Positions 16,401 through 24,824 of a stretch of DNA of 61,760 nt are shown one piece after another. This DNA is from Oscillospiraceae bacterium (GTDB lineage Bacteria; Bacillota; Clostridia; Oscillospirales; Acutalibacteraceae), in contig WRBQ01000007.1 of assembly GCA_009784445.1 (NCBI GenBank), positions 1 through 61,760 on the forward strand, written 5' to 3'. The notes under the pieces are model-generated. The model did no database searches and was not told where the DNA came from. It saw only the letters and a list, made by a program, of their open reading frames with translations. How positions within the stretch are numbered: the first letter of the stretch is position 1; each line of letters begins with the position of its first letter. A program made the translations under genes and the position numbers.

Positions 16401-18017
16401 GTTGACCCCGCAACAGCAGCCATCACCAACCACACCAGATTCTATGCCGTGTGGGATTATGCAGCCTTCACCGTCACATGGCAATACAACGGCACTGTGG
16501 TGCGCACAGACAACGATGTAGCAGCGGGCGATGTGCTTACCCCGCCGCTGGTTGGCCCAACAGGCGAACAATATGCTCCCGATTGGTGGAGTGTTGCTGG
16601 CGAAGGCACGCTGATTTTTGATGGTGCCAATTTGCGCTTCCTCGCCGGTGCAGGCAATGCAACGCTAAGCGCGACATCCGGTGACGAAACCCCCGCGCCG
16701 TTGCGCATCACCATTAACCCCAATGGCGGCACCATGGCAAGCGGCCAAACTGCTCCGCTGACCTTGGCCGCGCTGCCCGGTGGCTCCGTGAACTTGGATG
16801 TAACCCTGCGTGGCCGCACATTGGTTGGCTGGATGAACGGCACAACTGACCTAGGCCCAATCACCACGTTTGAAGTGAACGAAGATAACCTGACCCTCAT
16901 TGCACAGTGGAACGATGACGAAAACATTGCCACTGCCACGCGCGTGTTCCCAAGCTTTTTTATCATGGATGAAAACGGTGCTGAAGTTGAGCTGGAATAT
17001 GGCGTTGATTTGCCCGCAGATGGTTTTGCGTTTGACTTCCCGTTTGGCGCAGGCTTCCCCACCGAAGCCGGCGGCAACGACCAATGGAGCTTTGTAAATT
17101 GGGTTGGTCAAGACGGCTCAATTGTCACATCTACTTGTGATGTAAACTTTGTGACCGGTGAAGAAATCCGCGCGTTCTATGTGCGTAACTTCCAAGTGAT
17201 GTTTGACCCCAATGATGGCGAGTTCACCACCACTACAGATGCAACCATCACACGTTGGGTAACCTATGGCACGATCTATGGCGATATGCCTGAAGTGCAG
17301 CGTGAAAATTGGATATTTGTTGGCTGGTATGATACCGCAGACGAAACCGGCGGCACGCGCTACCAAGCCAACAGCTTGGTGGAAAATCTGAGCGGCGGTG
17401 CAGTTCGTCAATTTGCTGGTGGAACCTGGGAAGTCCCCAATCTAACCCCTGCACAAGATACAACCAATGCTGTGGATCAAGTGCTGTTTGCCCGCTGGGT
17501 ACGTGTGCACGAGTGCGAGCCATGTGGTTGTGATGTTTGCCAATGTGACGAAGGCGATCGTGGCCCATGCGGCAACCTCATCGGTGGCCCATGCCAATGT
17601 GATGAAGGCGACCGTGGCCCCTGTGGCAACCTCATCGGCGGCCCATGCCAATGCGACGAAGGCGACCGCGGCCCATGCGGCAACCTCATCGGTGGCGGCT
17701 GTCAATGTGATGAAGGCGACCGCGGCCCCTGTGGCAACCTCATCGGCGGCCCATGCCAATGCGAAGAAGGCGACCGCGGCCCCTGTGGCAACCTCATTGG
17801 CGACGGCTGCGATTGTTGCACCTGTCCCGAAAATTGCAATTGCGAAGTAGCCGGCTGCGGCGACGATTGCGACTGCGAAAACGGTGGCCGTCCTTGGTGG
17901 CAAGTGTTGCTTGCAATCCTCGGTGGCGTGGCAATCGGTGTGATGATTCCGCTGCTGATGTTCCTTGGCGGCAGAGCAATGGGTCACATCTTTTGCTGGT
18001 TCCTTTTCGGCTGCTAA
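13467..18017 (+). CDS. Large secreted surface protein with InlB-like repeats and Cys-rich tail
   Basis: A 1,516-residue protein starting at 13467, where GGAGGAG lies ten bases upstream; an N-terminal signal segment spans about residues 10-34. Residues 35 to about 700 match no family I recognise. Residues about 735-1350 contain several Listeria-Bacteroides (InlB B-type) repeats, seen as F-x-GW followed by a strand ending in A-x-W (for example HFLGWS ... LFAQW). Residues 1358-1447 are five 18-residue repeats CQCDEGDRGPCGNLIGGP, followed by a further Cys cluster and one membrane helix (about 1477-1502). No LPXTG motif is seen, so anchoring is probably by the helix. A surface adhesion or structural role is inferred. 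Confidence 0.82.
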   Translation: MDTVKRHGRRWLGILLSVAMLVTMVVVASVTATGANFTQSQTITGIAPVDIPQITFMAPETIWLQTATTQTGTTRTIDRVSNILPGFQVGAENDARLLFSSPDSRVRLVSIINNDLQQATNLPSSAMFNYSPGTGTNNHNVVANMNGQQFTSLIASLASMGTRLTTWTATYEIDGFPGQFVAQAYSIVWAPSTYMAGSVGAIDGAGQIHTAIGVLGIHSDLFNSGNRNATHTFFNDIRTTTASDPGNSTMWFRDNYLSPGGNHGNHGNHFYAGVLDGNVIFGRQNQNLSNGANLAFGFTSRLHVGNMVIDTRMDGQDIPGFALTYFKGHRIGGGAVRLAFGQGFAGDHGGFTHAQLVARGDRFGGAYGMMNHPDSVSNPNMGGVDSRVEGTIQFNTSRLWREGNPAAPLNALLTQGNVVPFSAWHWVRLDGGTHSYESRNAAIAHNLQIGVNWIDKTALRNQVVAASTQLPARPATGPWAAAQFQIADAATVNAHRLALQAATEALGTPNSTTTLVPSIPGIVAQGTNVTATVQYMIRLPGGALRPATATEVNFTDFRAPGLANNEARITVPAGVGNNVTIAPLNLGSGFQLSGIIALGAGATSPAIPANLAGFSWSDTLTANATYILVYDAVDYLPTFTIELEQAGDDVGGDTDLTVMDTDLFTSLVDTGALDIPSGQQLMGWETEVNGATVFIPYDTDLTIGQVLAMVSHAAGGDGVITFNAVVALPGDVIIVYRPNCTGVLAHGDFVRGEVPAINSGTQGEDYTTSTPAATFVRPGHHFLGWSRLPVANAANPVIPAGEDLELAENEAAIVNLFAQWAPMDFELVFAGVSHIYNVGQTIAVAAPTVPTGQQFLGWACVSAPGVVIWPAAPATMPNLQLAIAGLTVMSGGAADDFDFTAALTAVFATNEYQVMFLDAYGLTGMQVVLLANPITGVLHGATLATGDVLADPVDPTGAREFRGWSTTRVDEADATAVLVDPATAAITNHTRFYAVWDYAAFTVTWQYNGTVVRTDNDVAAGDVLTPPLVGPTGEQYAPDWWSVAGEGTLIFDGANLRFLAGAGNATLSATSGDETPAPLRITINPNGGTMASGQTAPLTLAALPGGSVNLDVTLRGRTLVGWMNGTTDLGPITTFEVNEDNLTLIAQWNDDENIATATRVFPSFFIMDENGAEVELEYGVDLPADGFAFDFPFGAGFPTEAGGNDQWSFVNWVGQDGSIVTSTCDVNFVTGEEIRAFYVRNFQVMFDPNDGEFTTTTDATITRWVTYGTIYGDMPEVQRENWIFVGWYDTADETGGTRYQANSLVENLSGGAVRQFAGGTWEVPNLTPAQDTTNAVDQVLFARWVRVHECEPCGCDVCQCDEGDRGPCGNLIGGPCQCDEGDRGPCGNLIGGPCQCDEGDRGPCGNLIGGGCQCDEGDRGPCGNLIGGPCQCEEGDRGPCGNLIGDGCDCCTCPENCNCEVAGCGDDCDCENGGRPWWQVLLAILGGVAIGVMIPLLMFLGGRAMGHIFCWFLFGC
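17538..17807 (+). repeat. Five tandem 54-bp coding repeats (18-residue Cys-rich unit)
   Basis: Five adjacent 54-base units encode near-identical 18-residue blocks with three cysteines each. Copies differ mainly at synonymous positions and at the last residues (GGP, GGG or GDG; one DEG to EEG). The perfect codon periodicity shows this is a protein repeat. Recent expansion by unequal crossing-over or slippage is likely, so copy number may vary among strains. Confidence 0.92.
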
Positions 18018-18032
18018 TCCCTAAAATCAAAT

Positions 18033-18060
18033 GCACCTCTCTTCGGAGGGGTGCTTTCTT
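18033..18060 (+). terminator. Rho-independent terminator of the surface-protein gene
   Basis: A 9-bp stem GCACCTCTC / GAGGGGTGC (one G-T pair) with a TTCG tetraloop is followed by TTTCTT, 15 bases after the stop codon. It ends just before the -35 box of the next promoter. Confidence 0.8.
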
Positions 18061-18061
18061 C

Positions 18062-18090
18062 TTGACACAGGCCATGCACTGTGCTATACT
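18062..18090 (+). promoter_or_regulatory. Consensus sigma-A promoter of ispH-S1
   Basis: TTGACA (18062-18067) and TATACT (18085-18090) lie 17 bases apart, directly behind the upstream terminator. The start codon follows 23 bases after the -10 box, so the leader is short. Confidence 0.83.
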
Positions 18091-18113
18091 GGTTTAGTAA
18101 GAGGGGAGCTTTT

Positions 18114-20162
18114 ATGCCAATTACACTTGCCCAACACAGTGGATTTTGCTTTGGCGTGCAGCGCGCGGTTGATGCGATCGAGCAACTGCTTGCGCAAGGC
18201 AAGCCTGTGGCGTTGCTGGGGCAGCTCATTCACAACAAGCAGGTTACCGAGGATTTACGCAGCCGTGGCGCAGTGGTAATCGGTTCAGCGGGGGAGTGCC
18301 CGCCTGGCCACACATTGGTCATTCGCGCGCATGGTATTACCCGGCAGGTGATGGATGAAATTCACGCCTTGGGTTTAGATTACTGCGACGCTACCTGCCC
18401 CTTTGTGAAGAAAATTCATGCCATTGTGGCCAGGGCGCAAGACCTAGTTGTTATTGTTGGCGATGAGCAACACCCCGAGGTTTTGGGCATTCATAGTTAT
18501 GCAATGGGGGACTGCGCAGTTGTGGCTAGCGCGCAGCAACTGGAAGATTTTTTTCGAAATTTCCACAACTTGTCAGAACAAAGCCCCGTTTTGGTTGTCC
18601 AAACCACTTTTTTGGCACAAGAATGGAAAAAATGCAAAGAAATTATGAAAAAACACTGTACAAATGCGAAAATATATGATACAATATGTGATGCGACGCA
18701 GTTTAGGCAGGATTCTGCCGCACGGTTGGCGCAGCGGTGTGATGCAATGATTGTCGTGGGTGATAATCAAAGCTCCAACGCGCGAAAACTAGTGGCTGTG
18801 GCCGAGGCGCACGGGCCGGCATATTTGGTGGAAGATAGTCACCAAGTGCTGGGTCTGCAATGCGAGCTTACTGGCTTGCGGCACATCGGCGTCACGGCTG
18901 GCGCGTCAACCCCTGGGCGTACAATAAAGGAGGCACTGCAAACCATGTCCGAACTGACCAATGAAAACGTGATTGAACAAGAAAATTATCCGGGCGACGA
19001 TGACTTTGGCGCACAGCTGGAGGCTTCGCTGCAAAGCATGAGCACCGACCAAAAAGTCAAAGGCATTATCACGGCACTTAATCCGTCTGAAATCCAAGTA
19101 GACATTGGCCGCAAGCAAACCGGCTACGTGGTGGCAGACGAGTACAGTAGCGATCCAAGCGCCGATCATATGCAAGATTTGAAGGTGGGCGATGAGCTTG
19201 ACCTGATTATCCTGAAAACCAACGATGCCGAAGGCACCGTGCAGCTGAGCAAACGCAAGTTTGACTCGGTAGCCGCATGGTATGGCATTGAAGCCGCTGA
19301 AGAAAGCGGTGAAGTGCTTGAAGGCAAGGTGATTGACGTGGTGCGCGGTGGCGTGCTGGTGATGACCGGCGGCATGCGTGTGTTTGTGCCTGCCAGCCAA
19401 ACGGGTGTTCCGCGTGAACATCCCCTTGAAGACCTCAAAGGGCAAACCGTGCAGTACCGCGTGATTGAAGTGAACAAACAACGCCGTCGTGCAGTTGGCT
19501 CGGTAAAAGCCGTGACCCAAGCGGCCCGGCGCGAAGCGCTGGCGAACTTTTGGGCAACTGCCGAAGTTGGCCAAGTGCTGCAAGGCACCGTGCGCTCCAT
19601 CATGAGCTACGGCGCGTTTGTGGATGTTGGCGGTGTGGACGGCATGGTGCATATCTCCGAGATGTCTTGGAGCCGCATCAAAGACCCAAACGAAGTATTC
19701 AGCGTGGGTGATGCCGTTGAAGTATACATCAAAGCCTTAGACGAAGAAAAACGCAAAATTTCGTTGGGCTATCGCAAAACAGAAGATAATCCTTGGCAAA
19801 TCCTGCGCGTTAAACATCCTGAGGGCAGTGTGGTAGACGCCACCATCGTCAGCTTCACGCCATTCGGCGCGTTTGCACGGGTGCTGCCCGGTGTGGACGG
19901 TCTCATTCACATTTCGCAAATTGCCAACGAACGCGTGGAATCTCCGCAAGATGTGTTGGAAATTGGTCAAGTGGTGCAAGCACAAATCGTGGGTATCGAC
20001 TTCGACCGCCGCCGCGTAAGCCTTTCCATGCGTGCGCTGCTGGCGGAAGAGCCTGTGGCTGAAGTTTACGAAGAAGTGAACATGGAAGACGAAGTTGTGG
20101 CCAGCTTTGGCAGCGACAGTGAAACTGTTATCTCCAACGCCATTTCGTTTGACGAAGAATAA
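18114..20162 (+). CDS. ispH: IspH fused to S1-domain (ribosomal protein S1-like) protein
   Basis: A 682-residue fusion, started at 18114 behind GAGGGGAGC. Residues about 1-280 are 4-hydroxy-3-methylbut-2-enyl diphosphate reductase, the last step of the MEP isoprenoid pathway; the three [4Fe-4S] cysteines are in SGFCFGV, DATCPFV and TICDATQ, and RAHGI holds a substrate-binding His. Residues about 300-680 hold four S1 RNA-binding domains (for example GAFVDVGGVDGMVHIS). The fusion is known in Clostridia; why the two functions are joined is not established. It has its own promoter and terminator. Confidence 0.93.
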   Translation: MPITLAQHSGFCFGVQRAVDAIEQLLAQGKPVALLGQLIHNKQVTEDLRSRGAVVIGSAGECPPGHTLVIRAHGITRQVMDEIHALGLDYCDATCPFVKKIHAIVARAQDLVVIVGDEQHPEVLGIHSYAMGDCAVVASAQQLEDFFRNFHNLSEQSPVLVVQTTFLAQEWKKCKEIMKKHCTNAKIYDTICDATQFRQDSAARLAQRCDAMIVVGDNQSSNARKLVAVAEAHGPAYLVEDSHQVLGLQCELTGLRHIGVTAGASTPGRTIKEALQTMSELTNENVIEQENYPGDDDFGAQLEASLQSMSTDQKVKGIITALNPSEIQVDIGRKQTGYVVADEYSSDPSADHMQDLKVGDELDLIILKTNDAEGTVQLSKRKFDSVAAWYGIEAAEESGEVLEGKVIDVVRGGVLVMTGGMRVFVPASQTGVPREHPLEDLKGQTVQYRVIEVNKQRRRAVGSVKAVTQAARREALANFWATAEVGQVLQGTVRSIMSYGAFVDVGGVDGMVHISEMSWSRIKDPNEVFSVGDAVEVYIKALDEEKRKISLGYRKTEDNPWQILRVKHPEGSVVDATIVSFTPFGAFARVLPGVDGLIHISQIANERVESPQDVLEIGQVVQAQIVGIDFDRRRVSLSMRALLAEEPVAEVYEEVNMEDEVVASFGSDSETVISNAISFDEE

Positions 20163-20163
20163 C

Positions 20164-20181
20164 GTCGCTTCGCTGTGCAAT
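20164..20181 (+). repeat. Short interspersed repeat, TCGCTTCGCTGTG type
   Basis: GTCGCTTCGCTGTGCAATA begins right after the ispH stop codon. The same core occurs at 44620 and twice near 48400, and inverted at 21102. This copy lacks the CACCTGCGGTGG half. Confidence 0.5.
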
Positions 20182-20235
20182 AAATCGCGTTACATTAAGT
20201 CGCAACGCTGTGCGTCTATTATGCCAAACACATAA

Positions 20236-20258
20236 CCCGCCACCACGGCGGGTTTTTT
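20236..20258 (+). terminator. Rho-independent terminator of ispH-S1
   Basis: CCCGCC / GGCGGG stem with a five-base loop followed by six Ts, 74 bases after the ispH stop codon. Confidence 0.85.
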
Positions 20259-20331
20259 CATGTTATCATGTCCCAGTGCATATATAATGATGAATTACAT
20301 ATTGCGCATGACGAATGATTTGGAGGCCGCT

Positions 20332-21006
20332 ATGCAAATGACCGTCTTAGTTCACAACATGCACACCAGCCGCATGGAACGCCACATTCTAGACACCCGC
20401 GACCCCATGCCTCACGCCAACCCCACCCTGCGCGTGGGCGAATTCCGTGGCAGCTCGCGCTCCACTTTGCTTTGGACCAACACCGCCACCATGGAGGCCT
20501 GGGTGGCGTTTCGCAACCTGTGGGCGCGGCCGATTGTGGTGCCGTTTTGTTTTCGCCGCATTGGCGAGGGCGGGCACGCGCAGCAAAGCCAGCACTACGC
20601 TGGCACCGCCTTTGACGTTGGACAGAACCTTCCTGCTGCTACGCGCAATCAAATGCGCAGTCTGGCTATCAGTAGCCGCATTTGGGGGCATGTTGATCCC
20701 GCGCATCTCACGCCTACTTGGGTGCACATGGACAGACGAACTTTTCCCCCGGCATGCAGCGCGGGTTATCCCTTGCAGCGGCGTGGCAGCATGGGCAACT
20801 ATGTCTGCATTGTGCAAGACGCCCTCAATACCGTGCAAAACGCAGGCCTAAATGTCGACGGTTTGTTTGGACCCATCACTAACGCTGCCGTTGAGCGCTT
20901 TCAAGCTGACCAACGCCTCGCAGTGGATGGCATTGTGGGCTGCAACACTTGGCGAGCACTTACCAGCCGTGCCGTGGGTGCCGGTGCGCGCGGCTTCATG
21001 GCGTGA
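20332..21006 (+). CDS. M15-like peptidase with peptidoglycan-binding domain (lysin-like)
   Basis: A 224-residue protein with start ATG at 20332 behind GGAGG (20322-20326); ATG at 20338 is an alternative. The first domain (to about residue 145) has the zinc-peptidase pattern S-x-H-x-x-G-x-A-x-D (SQHYAGTAFD) and a later WVHMD, as in M15/VanY-YcbK-type D-Ala-D-Ala peptidases. The second (about 150-215) is a PG_binding_1 domain (VQDALN ... DGLFGPITNAAVERFQ). No signal peptide is seen, which is typical of phage endolysins or spore-associated lysins rather than exported enzymes. It cleaves or binds cell wall; context gives no more. Confidence 0.75.
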   Translation: MQMTVLVHNMHTSRMERHILDTRDPMPHANPTLRVGEFRGSSRSTLLWTNTATMEAWVAFRNLWARPIVVPFCFRRIGEGGHAQQSQHYAGTAFDVGQNLPAATRNQMRSLAISSRIWGHVDPAHLTPTWVHMDRRTFPPACSAGYPLQRRGSMGNYVCIVQDALNTVQNAGLNVDGLFGPITNAAVERFQADQRLAVDGIVGCNTWRALTSRAVGAGARGFMA

Positions 21007-21050
21007 TGCACGCTGAATTGCAGGTGTGCCCGCATAGCAGCTGATATCAA

Positions 21051-21079
21051 AACGCTCTCTCATCCGAGGGGGCGTTTTT
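21051..21079 (+). terminator. Rho-independent terminator after the M15-like gene
   Basis: An 11-bp stem AACGCTCTCTC / GAGGGGGCGTT, with two G-T pairs and a four-base loop, runs into TTTT. Confidence 0.78.
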
Positions 21080-21101
21080 GCGTGTGTCTCATAAGTACGA
21101 A

Positions 21102-21136
21102 ACAGCGAAGCGACGCAACCGCACCGCAGGTGCGGA
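21102..21136 (-). repeat. Interspersed repeat, CACCTGCGGTG / TCGCTTCGCTG type (inverted copy)
   Basis: Read on the minus strand, GCACCTGCGGTGCGG is followed closely by GTCGCTTCGCTGT. The same two blocks in the same order occur at 44595-44632 and 48411-48443, and in diverged form at 35241-35272. It lies between a terminator and the guaB promoter. Confidence 0.62.
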
Positions 21137-21155
21137 AATTTAACAATTACACACC

Positions 21156-21185
21156 TTGACAAGCATGGACAACTTTTGCTATAAT
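21156..21185 (+). promoter_or_regulatory. Sigma-A promoter of guaB
   Basis: TTGACA (21156-21161) and TATAAT (21180-21185) are separated by 18 bases. The leader would be about 29 bases, too short for a purine riboswitch. Confidence 0.85.
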
Positions 21186-21205
21186 AGTAAGTACTATATA
21201 AATAA

Positions 21206-22690
<1,485 letters not shown>

Positions 22691-22715
22691 GTTCTAATGA
22701 AAGAATGAGAAACGC

Positions 22716-23153
22716 ATGAATTACAGCTTATTTGCTGGTATTTTAAGTACCTTGTTCGGTGCTTTAGGGTTACTGATAACATTATTGAACTTCAAGCGTA
22801 ATCAGGTTGCAACTGTGAATGCATGGTATGCAACTTTTCGCGCTCCTGAATTTGTAAAGGCGAGGCGTGTCGTTCGCGATCTTGATCCAAACTATGATCC
22901 AAGAGCTTTGAACGCTCCTGAAAAAGATGACATCGCTTTTTTAATCATAGCATATATGGAAGCGGGTATGTTGCTGAGAAGAAGGCAATTGCCCTTTCGG
23001 ATTTTTGAACGCCATCATGGACATATGGTAATATCTTTTTACGAAAAATTATTGCCTTATATTGCGATTAGAAGAACTGATGGAGAGAAAAATCCAGATT
23101 ATGCTGACGAATTTGAATATTTATACCAGCGCATAAAGCGAAAGAAAAAATGA
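22716..23153 (+). CDS. Hypothetical membrane-anchored protein, AT-rich
   Basis: A 145-residue protein with one N-terminal membrane helix (about residues 5-25, LFAGILSTLFGALGLLITLL) and a basic cytosolic part ending in a run of lysines. It resembles small DUF4760-type membrane-anchored proteins, but I am not certain. Its codons are visibly more A/T-rich than those of guaB and tsaE on either side, suggesting later acquisition. Its TGA overlaps a possible ATG of tsaE. No clear ribosome binding site precedes its ATG. Confidence 0.65.
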   Translation: MNYSLFAGILSTLFGALGLLITLLNFKRNQVATVNAWYATFRAPEFVKARRVVRDLDPNYDPRALNAPEKDDIAFLIIAYMEAGMLLRRRQLPFRIFERHHGHMVISFYEKLLPYIAIRRTDGEKNPDYADEFEYLYQRIKRKKK

Positions 23154-23602
23154 AACCAAGCTCTTTCGCGCCCAACAAGATGAATAACATGCAATATACA
23201 ACCCACACCCCCCACCAAACCGAAGAACTCGGCGCCCAGCTGGCACGGCAACTTGCCCCCGGCGCGGTGGTGGCGTTGTTCGGCGACCTCGGCGCAGGCA
23301 AAACAGCCTTTGTGCGCGGGCTTGCGCAGGGTCTTGGCATGAGCGACGACGACATCACCAGCCCAACTTATGCCCTTGTGCACGAGCACCCGCAGCTTGT
23401 GCACTTCGACATGTATCGCGTCACCAACGCCGATGACCTCGAGAGCACCGGCTGGTATGACTACCTCGACGGCACGCGCGTGCTGGCCATCGAGTGGAGC
23501 GAAAACATCGCCGACGAGCTGCCGCCCAACGCCATTCGCGTGCACATTGCGGCCATCAACAACAACGAACGGAGAATCACCATTGCTCACCCTGGGGATT
23601 GA
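23150..23602 (+). CDS. tsaE: tRNA t6A synthesis ATPase TsaE
   Basis: Up to 150 residues; the conserved protein begins around MQYTTHTPHQTEELG, so ATG at 23189 or 23180 may be the real start rather than 23150. The P-loop GDLGAGKTAF, the switch ITSPTYALVHEH and the FDMYR and EWSEN motifs are diagnostic. TsaE is the ATPase that assists TsaB-TsaD in making threonylcarbamoyl-adenosine at position 37 of ANN-decoding tRNAs. It overlaps tsaB by 20 bases, the usual gene pair. No strong ribosome binding site precedes any of the three ATGs. Confidence 0.93.
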   Translation: MKPSSFAPNKMNNMQYTTHTPHQTEELGAQLARQLAPGAVVALFGDLGAGKTAFVRGLAQGLGMSDDDITSPTYALVHEHPQLVHFDMYRVTNADDLESTGWYDYLDGTRVLAIEWSENIADELPPNAIRVHIAAINNNERRITIAHPGD

Positions 23603-24260
23603 CTGCTCGGCAGGATTTTTGTCCGCCGCCGTGGCGCAAAACATGCGACTTGTTGATGAAACTTTGTTGCACAGCGGCCAAAAGCACAGCGAAACCCTCC
23701 TCACCGTCATCGATGAGCTGTTGGGTAGCTGCGGCCTCGCCATCGCCCAAGTTGACCGCGTTTGCGTCACCCACGGGCCTGGTAGCTTCACCGGCCTGCG
23801 CATCGGTGCAGCCACGGCCAAGGGCCTCGCCATCGCACGCAACATCCCCTGTGCGGGCGTCAGCACCCTTGCAGCCATCGCCGCCGGTGCTAGTGACTTG
23901 CCCGGCACCCTGTGCTGCGCCATGGACGCCCGCCGCTTGCAGGTTTACAATGCGCAATTCGCAATGCGCAATTCGCAATTGACCCGTCTGTGTGACGACC
24001 AAGCCATCGCTATCGCTGAACTTGAACAACAGCTGCCCGCGGATTCGCCCGTATGGTTTTGCGGCGACGGTGCGCAGCTGTGCTACGATAACATGGCAAA
24101 GCATGCGAACTGGCAGTTAGCACCCGAGCCTGTGCGTGTACAGCGGGCATGGGGTGCCATCCTCGCTGCGCGTGATGAAGATTACGCCTGTGCTACGCAG
24201 CTGCAGCTCAATTACCTGCGTCCCAGCCAAGCCGAACGCGAGCGAAATATTATAATCTAA
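23583..24260 (+). CDS. tsaB: tRNA t6A synthesis protein TsaB
   Basis: A 225-residue protein with an apparent TTG start at 23583, eight bases after GGAG (23571-23574). Family motifs: LGIDCSAG at the start, THGPGSFTGLRIG, and MDARRLQVY. TsaB is the inactive ASKHA-fold partner that dimerises with TsaD in the t6A complex. A 14-bp tandem repeat (23949-23980) is read through in frame and encodes NAQFAMRNSQL just after the MDARR motif, an unusual insertion or replacement in a surface segment. Confidence 0.92.
   Translation: MLTLGIDCSAGFLSAAVAQNMRLVDETLLHSGQKHSETLLTVIDELLGSCGLAIAQVDRVCVTHGPGSFTGLRIGAATAKGLAIARNIPCAGVSTLAAIAAGASDLPGTLCCAMDARRLQVYNAQFAMRNSQLTRLCDDQAIAIAELEQQLPADSPVWFCGDGAQLCYDNMAKHANWQLAPEPVRVQRAWGAILAARDEDYACATQLQLNYLRPSQAERERNIII
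23949..23980 (+). repeat. 14-bp tandem repeat inside tsaB
   Basis: AATGCGCAATTCGC occurs twice in succession and is followed by AATT. The unit resembles AATGCTTAATTCGT at 52767-52780, so both appear to belong to one interspersed family. Here the repeat is translated. Confidence 0.7.
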
Positions 24261-24265
24261 ACCAC

Positions 24266-24294
24266 TTTACTTTTGCGGACTAGTGTGTTATAAT
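24266..24294 (+). promoter_or_regulatory. Sigma-A promoter of the GerMN-like lipoprotein gene
   Basis: TTTACT (24266-24271) and TATAAT (24289-24294) lie 17 bases apart, immediately after the tsaB stop codon. Confidence 0.65.
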
Positions 24295-24325
24295 AAATAT
24301 GAAAAAGTTTACAGGAGGAATTACC

Positions 24326-24778
24326 ATGAAAAAGCTAACCATTTTGCTCACCCTGCTTGCTGCCATCGCACTTGTGCTGGCTGCTTGCGGCACGCCACAA
24401 CCATCGGCCGAAACCACAACCACTACCCAGCACACCACCACCGCTGAAGCCGCTCCCGTCCACCAAGTGCGGCTGCATATCCCCCCAACGGGCGATGAGA
24501 TTTACTCCACCTACATCTACGCTGAATATGACGGCACACCGGAGGACGTCGTGCGCCTGCTGGTGCAACACGGCGTGCTGCCCGATGGCACCTATCTGCT
24601 GGGCGTTACTCTGCATGATGACCGCACTGCCACCCTCGACATGAACGAGGGCTTCCTGCAAGGGCAAAGCCAAGAAGAGGCATTGCGCCAAGTTGATGGC
24701 TTAGGCTTCACGTTTGCCGAATTTCTTGGCGGTCTGGTAGGGATTAACTTCACAGCCGCCGGCCAACCCATTGATTAG
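24326..24778 (+). CDS. Lipoprotein with GerMN-like domain
   Basis: A 150-residue protein started at 24326 behind GGAGG. A signal peptide ends in the lipobox LVLAAC, so the mature protein is lipid-anchored at Cys20 or near it. A Thr-rich linker (about 25-45) is followed by a domain of about 100 residues with the pattern of GerMN domains (TLDMNEGF, then a helix and a strand ending NFTAAGQPID). GerMN occurs in spore germination and envelope lipoproteins. The role here is unknown. It has its own promoter; hpf follows 46 bases downstream and may be cotranscribed. Confidence 0.72.
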   Translation: MKKLTILLTLLAAIALVLAACGTPQPSAETTTTTQHTTTAEAAPVHQVRLHIPPTGDEIYSTYIYAEYDGTPEDVVRLLVQHGVLPDGTYLLGVTLHDDRTATLDMNEGFLQGQSQEEALRQVDGLGFTFAEFLGGLVGINFTAAGQPID

Positions 24779-24824
24779 CGTGTAGCCTCCGGCTGCAACC
24801 ACTATATACCAAAGGAGGATTCCC

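Noticed and set aside
17538-17807. Possible CRISPR array (five regular repeats)
   Set aside because: The 54-bp units are contiguous with no spacers and keep a perfect reading frame inside a secreted protein.
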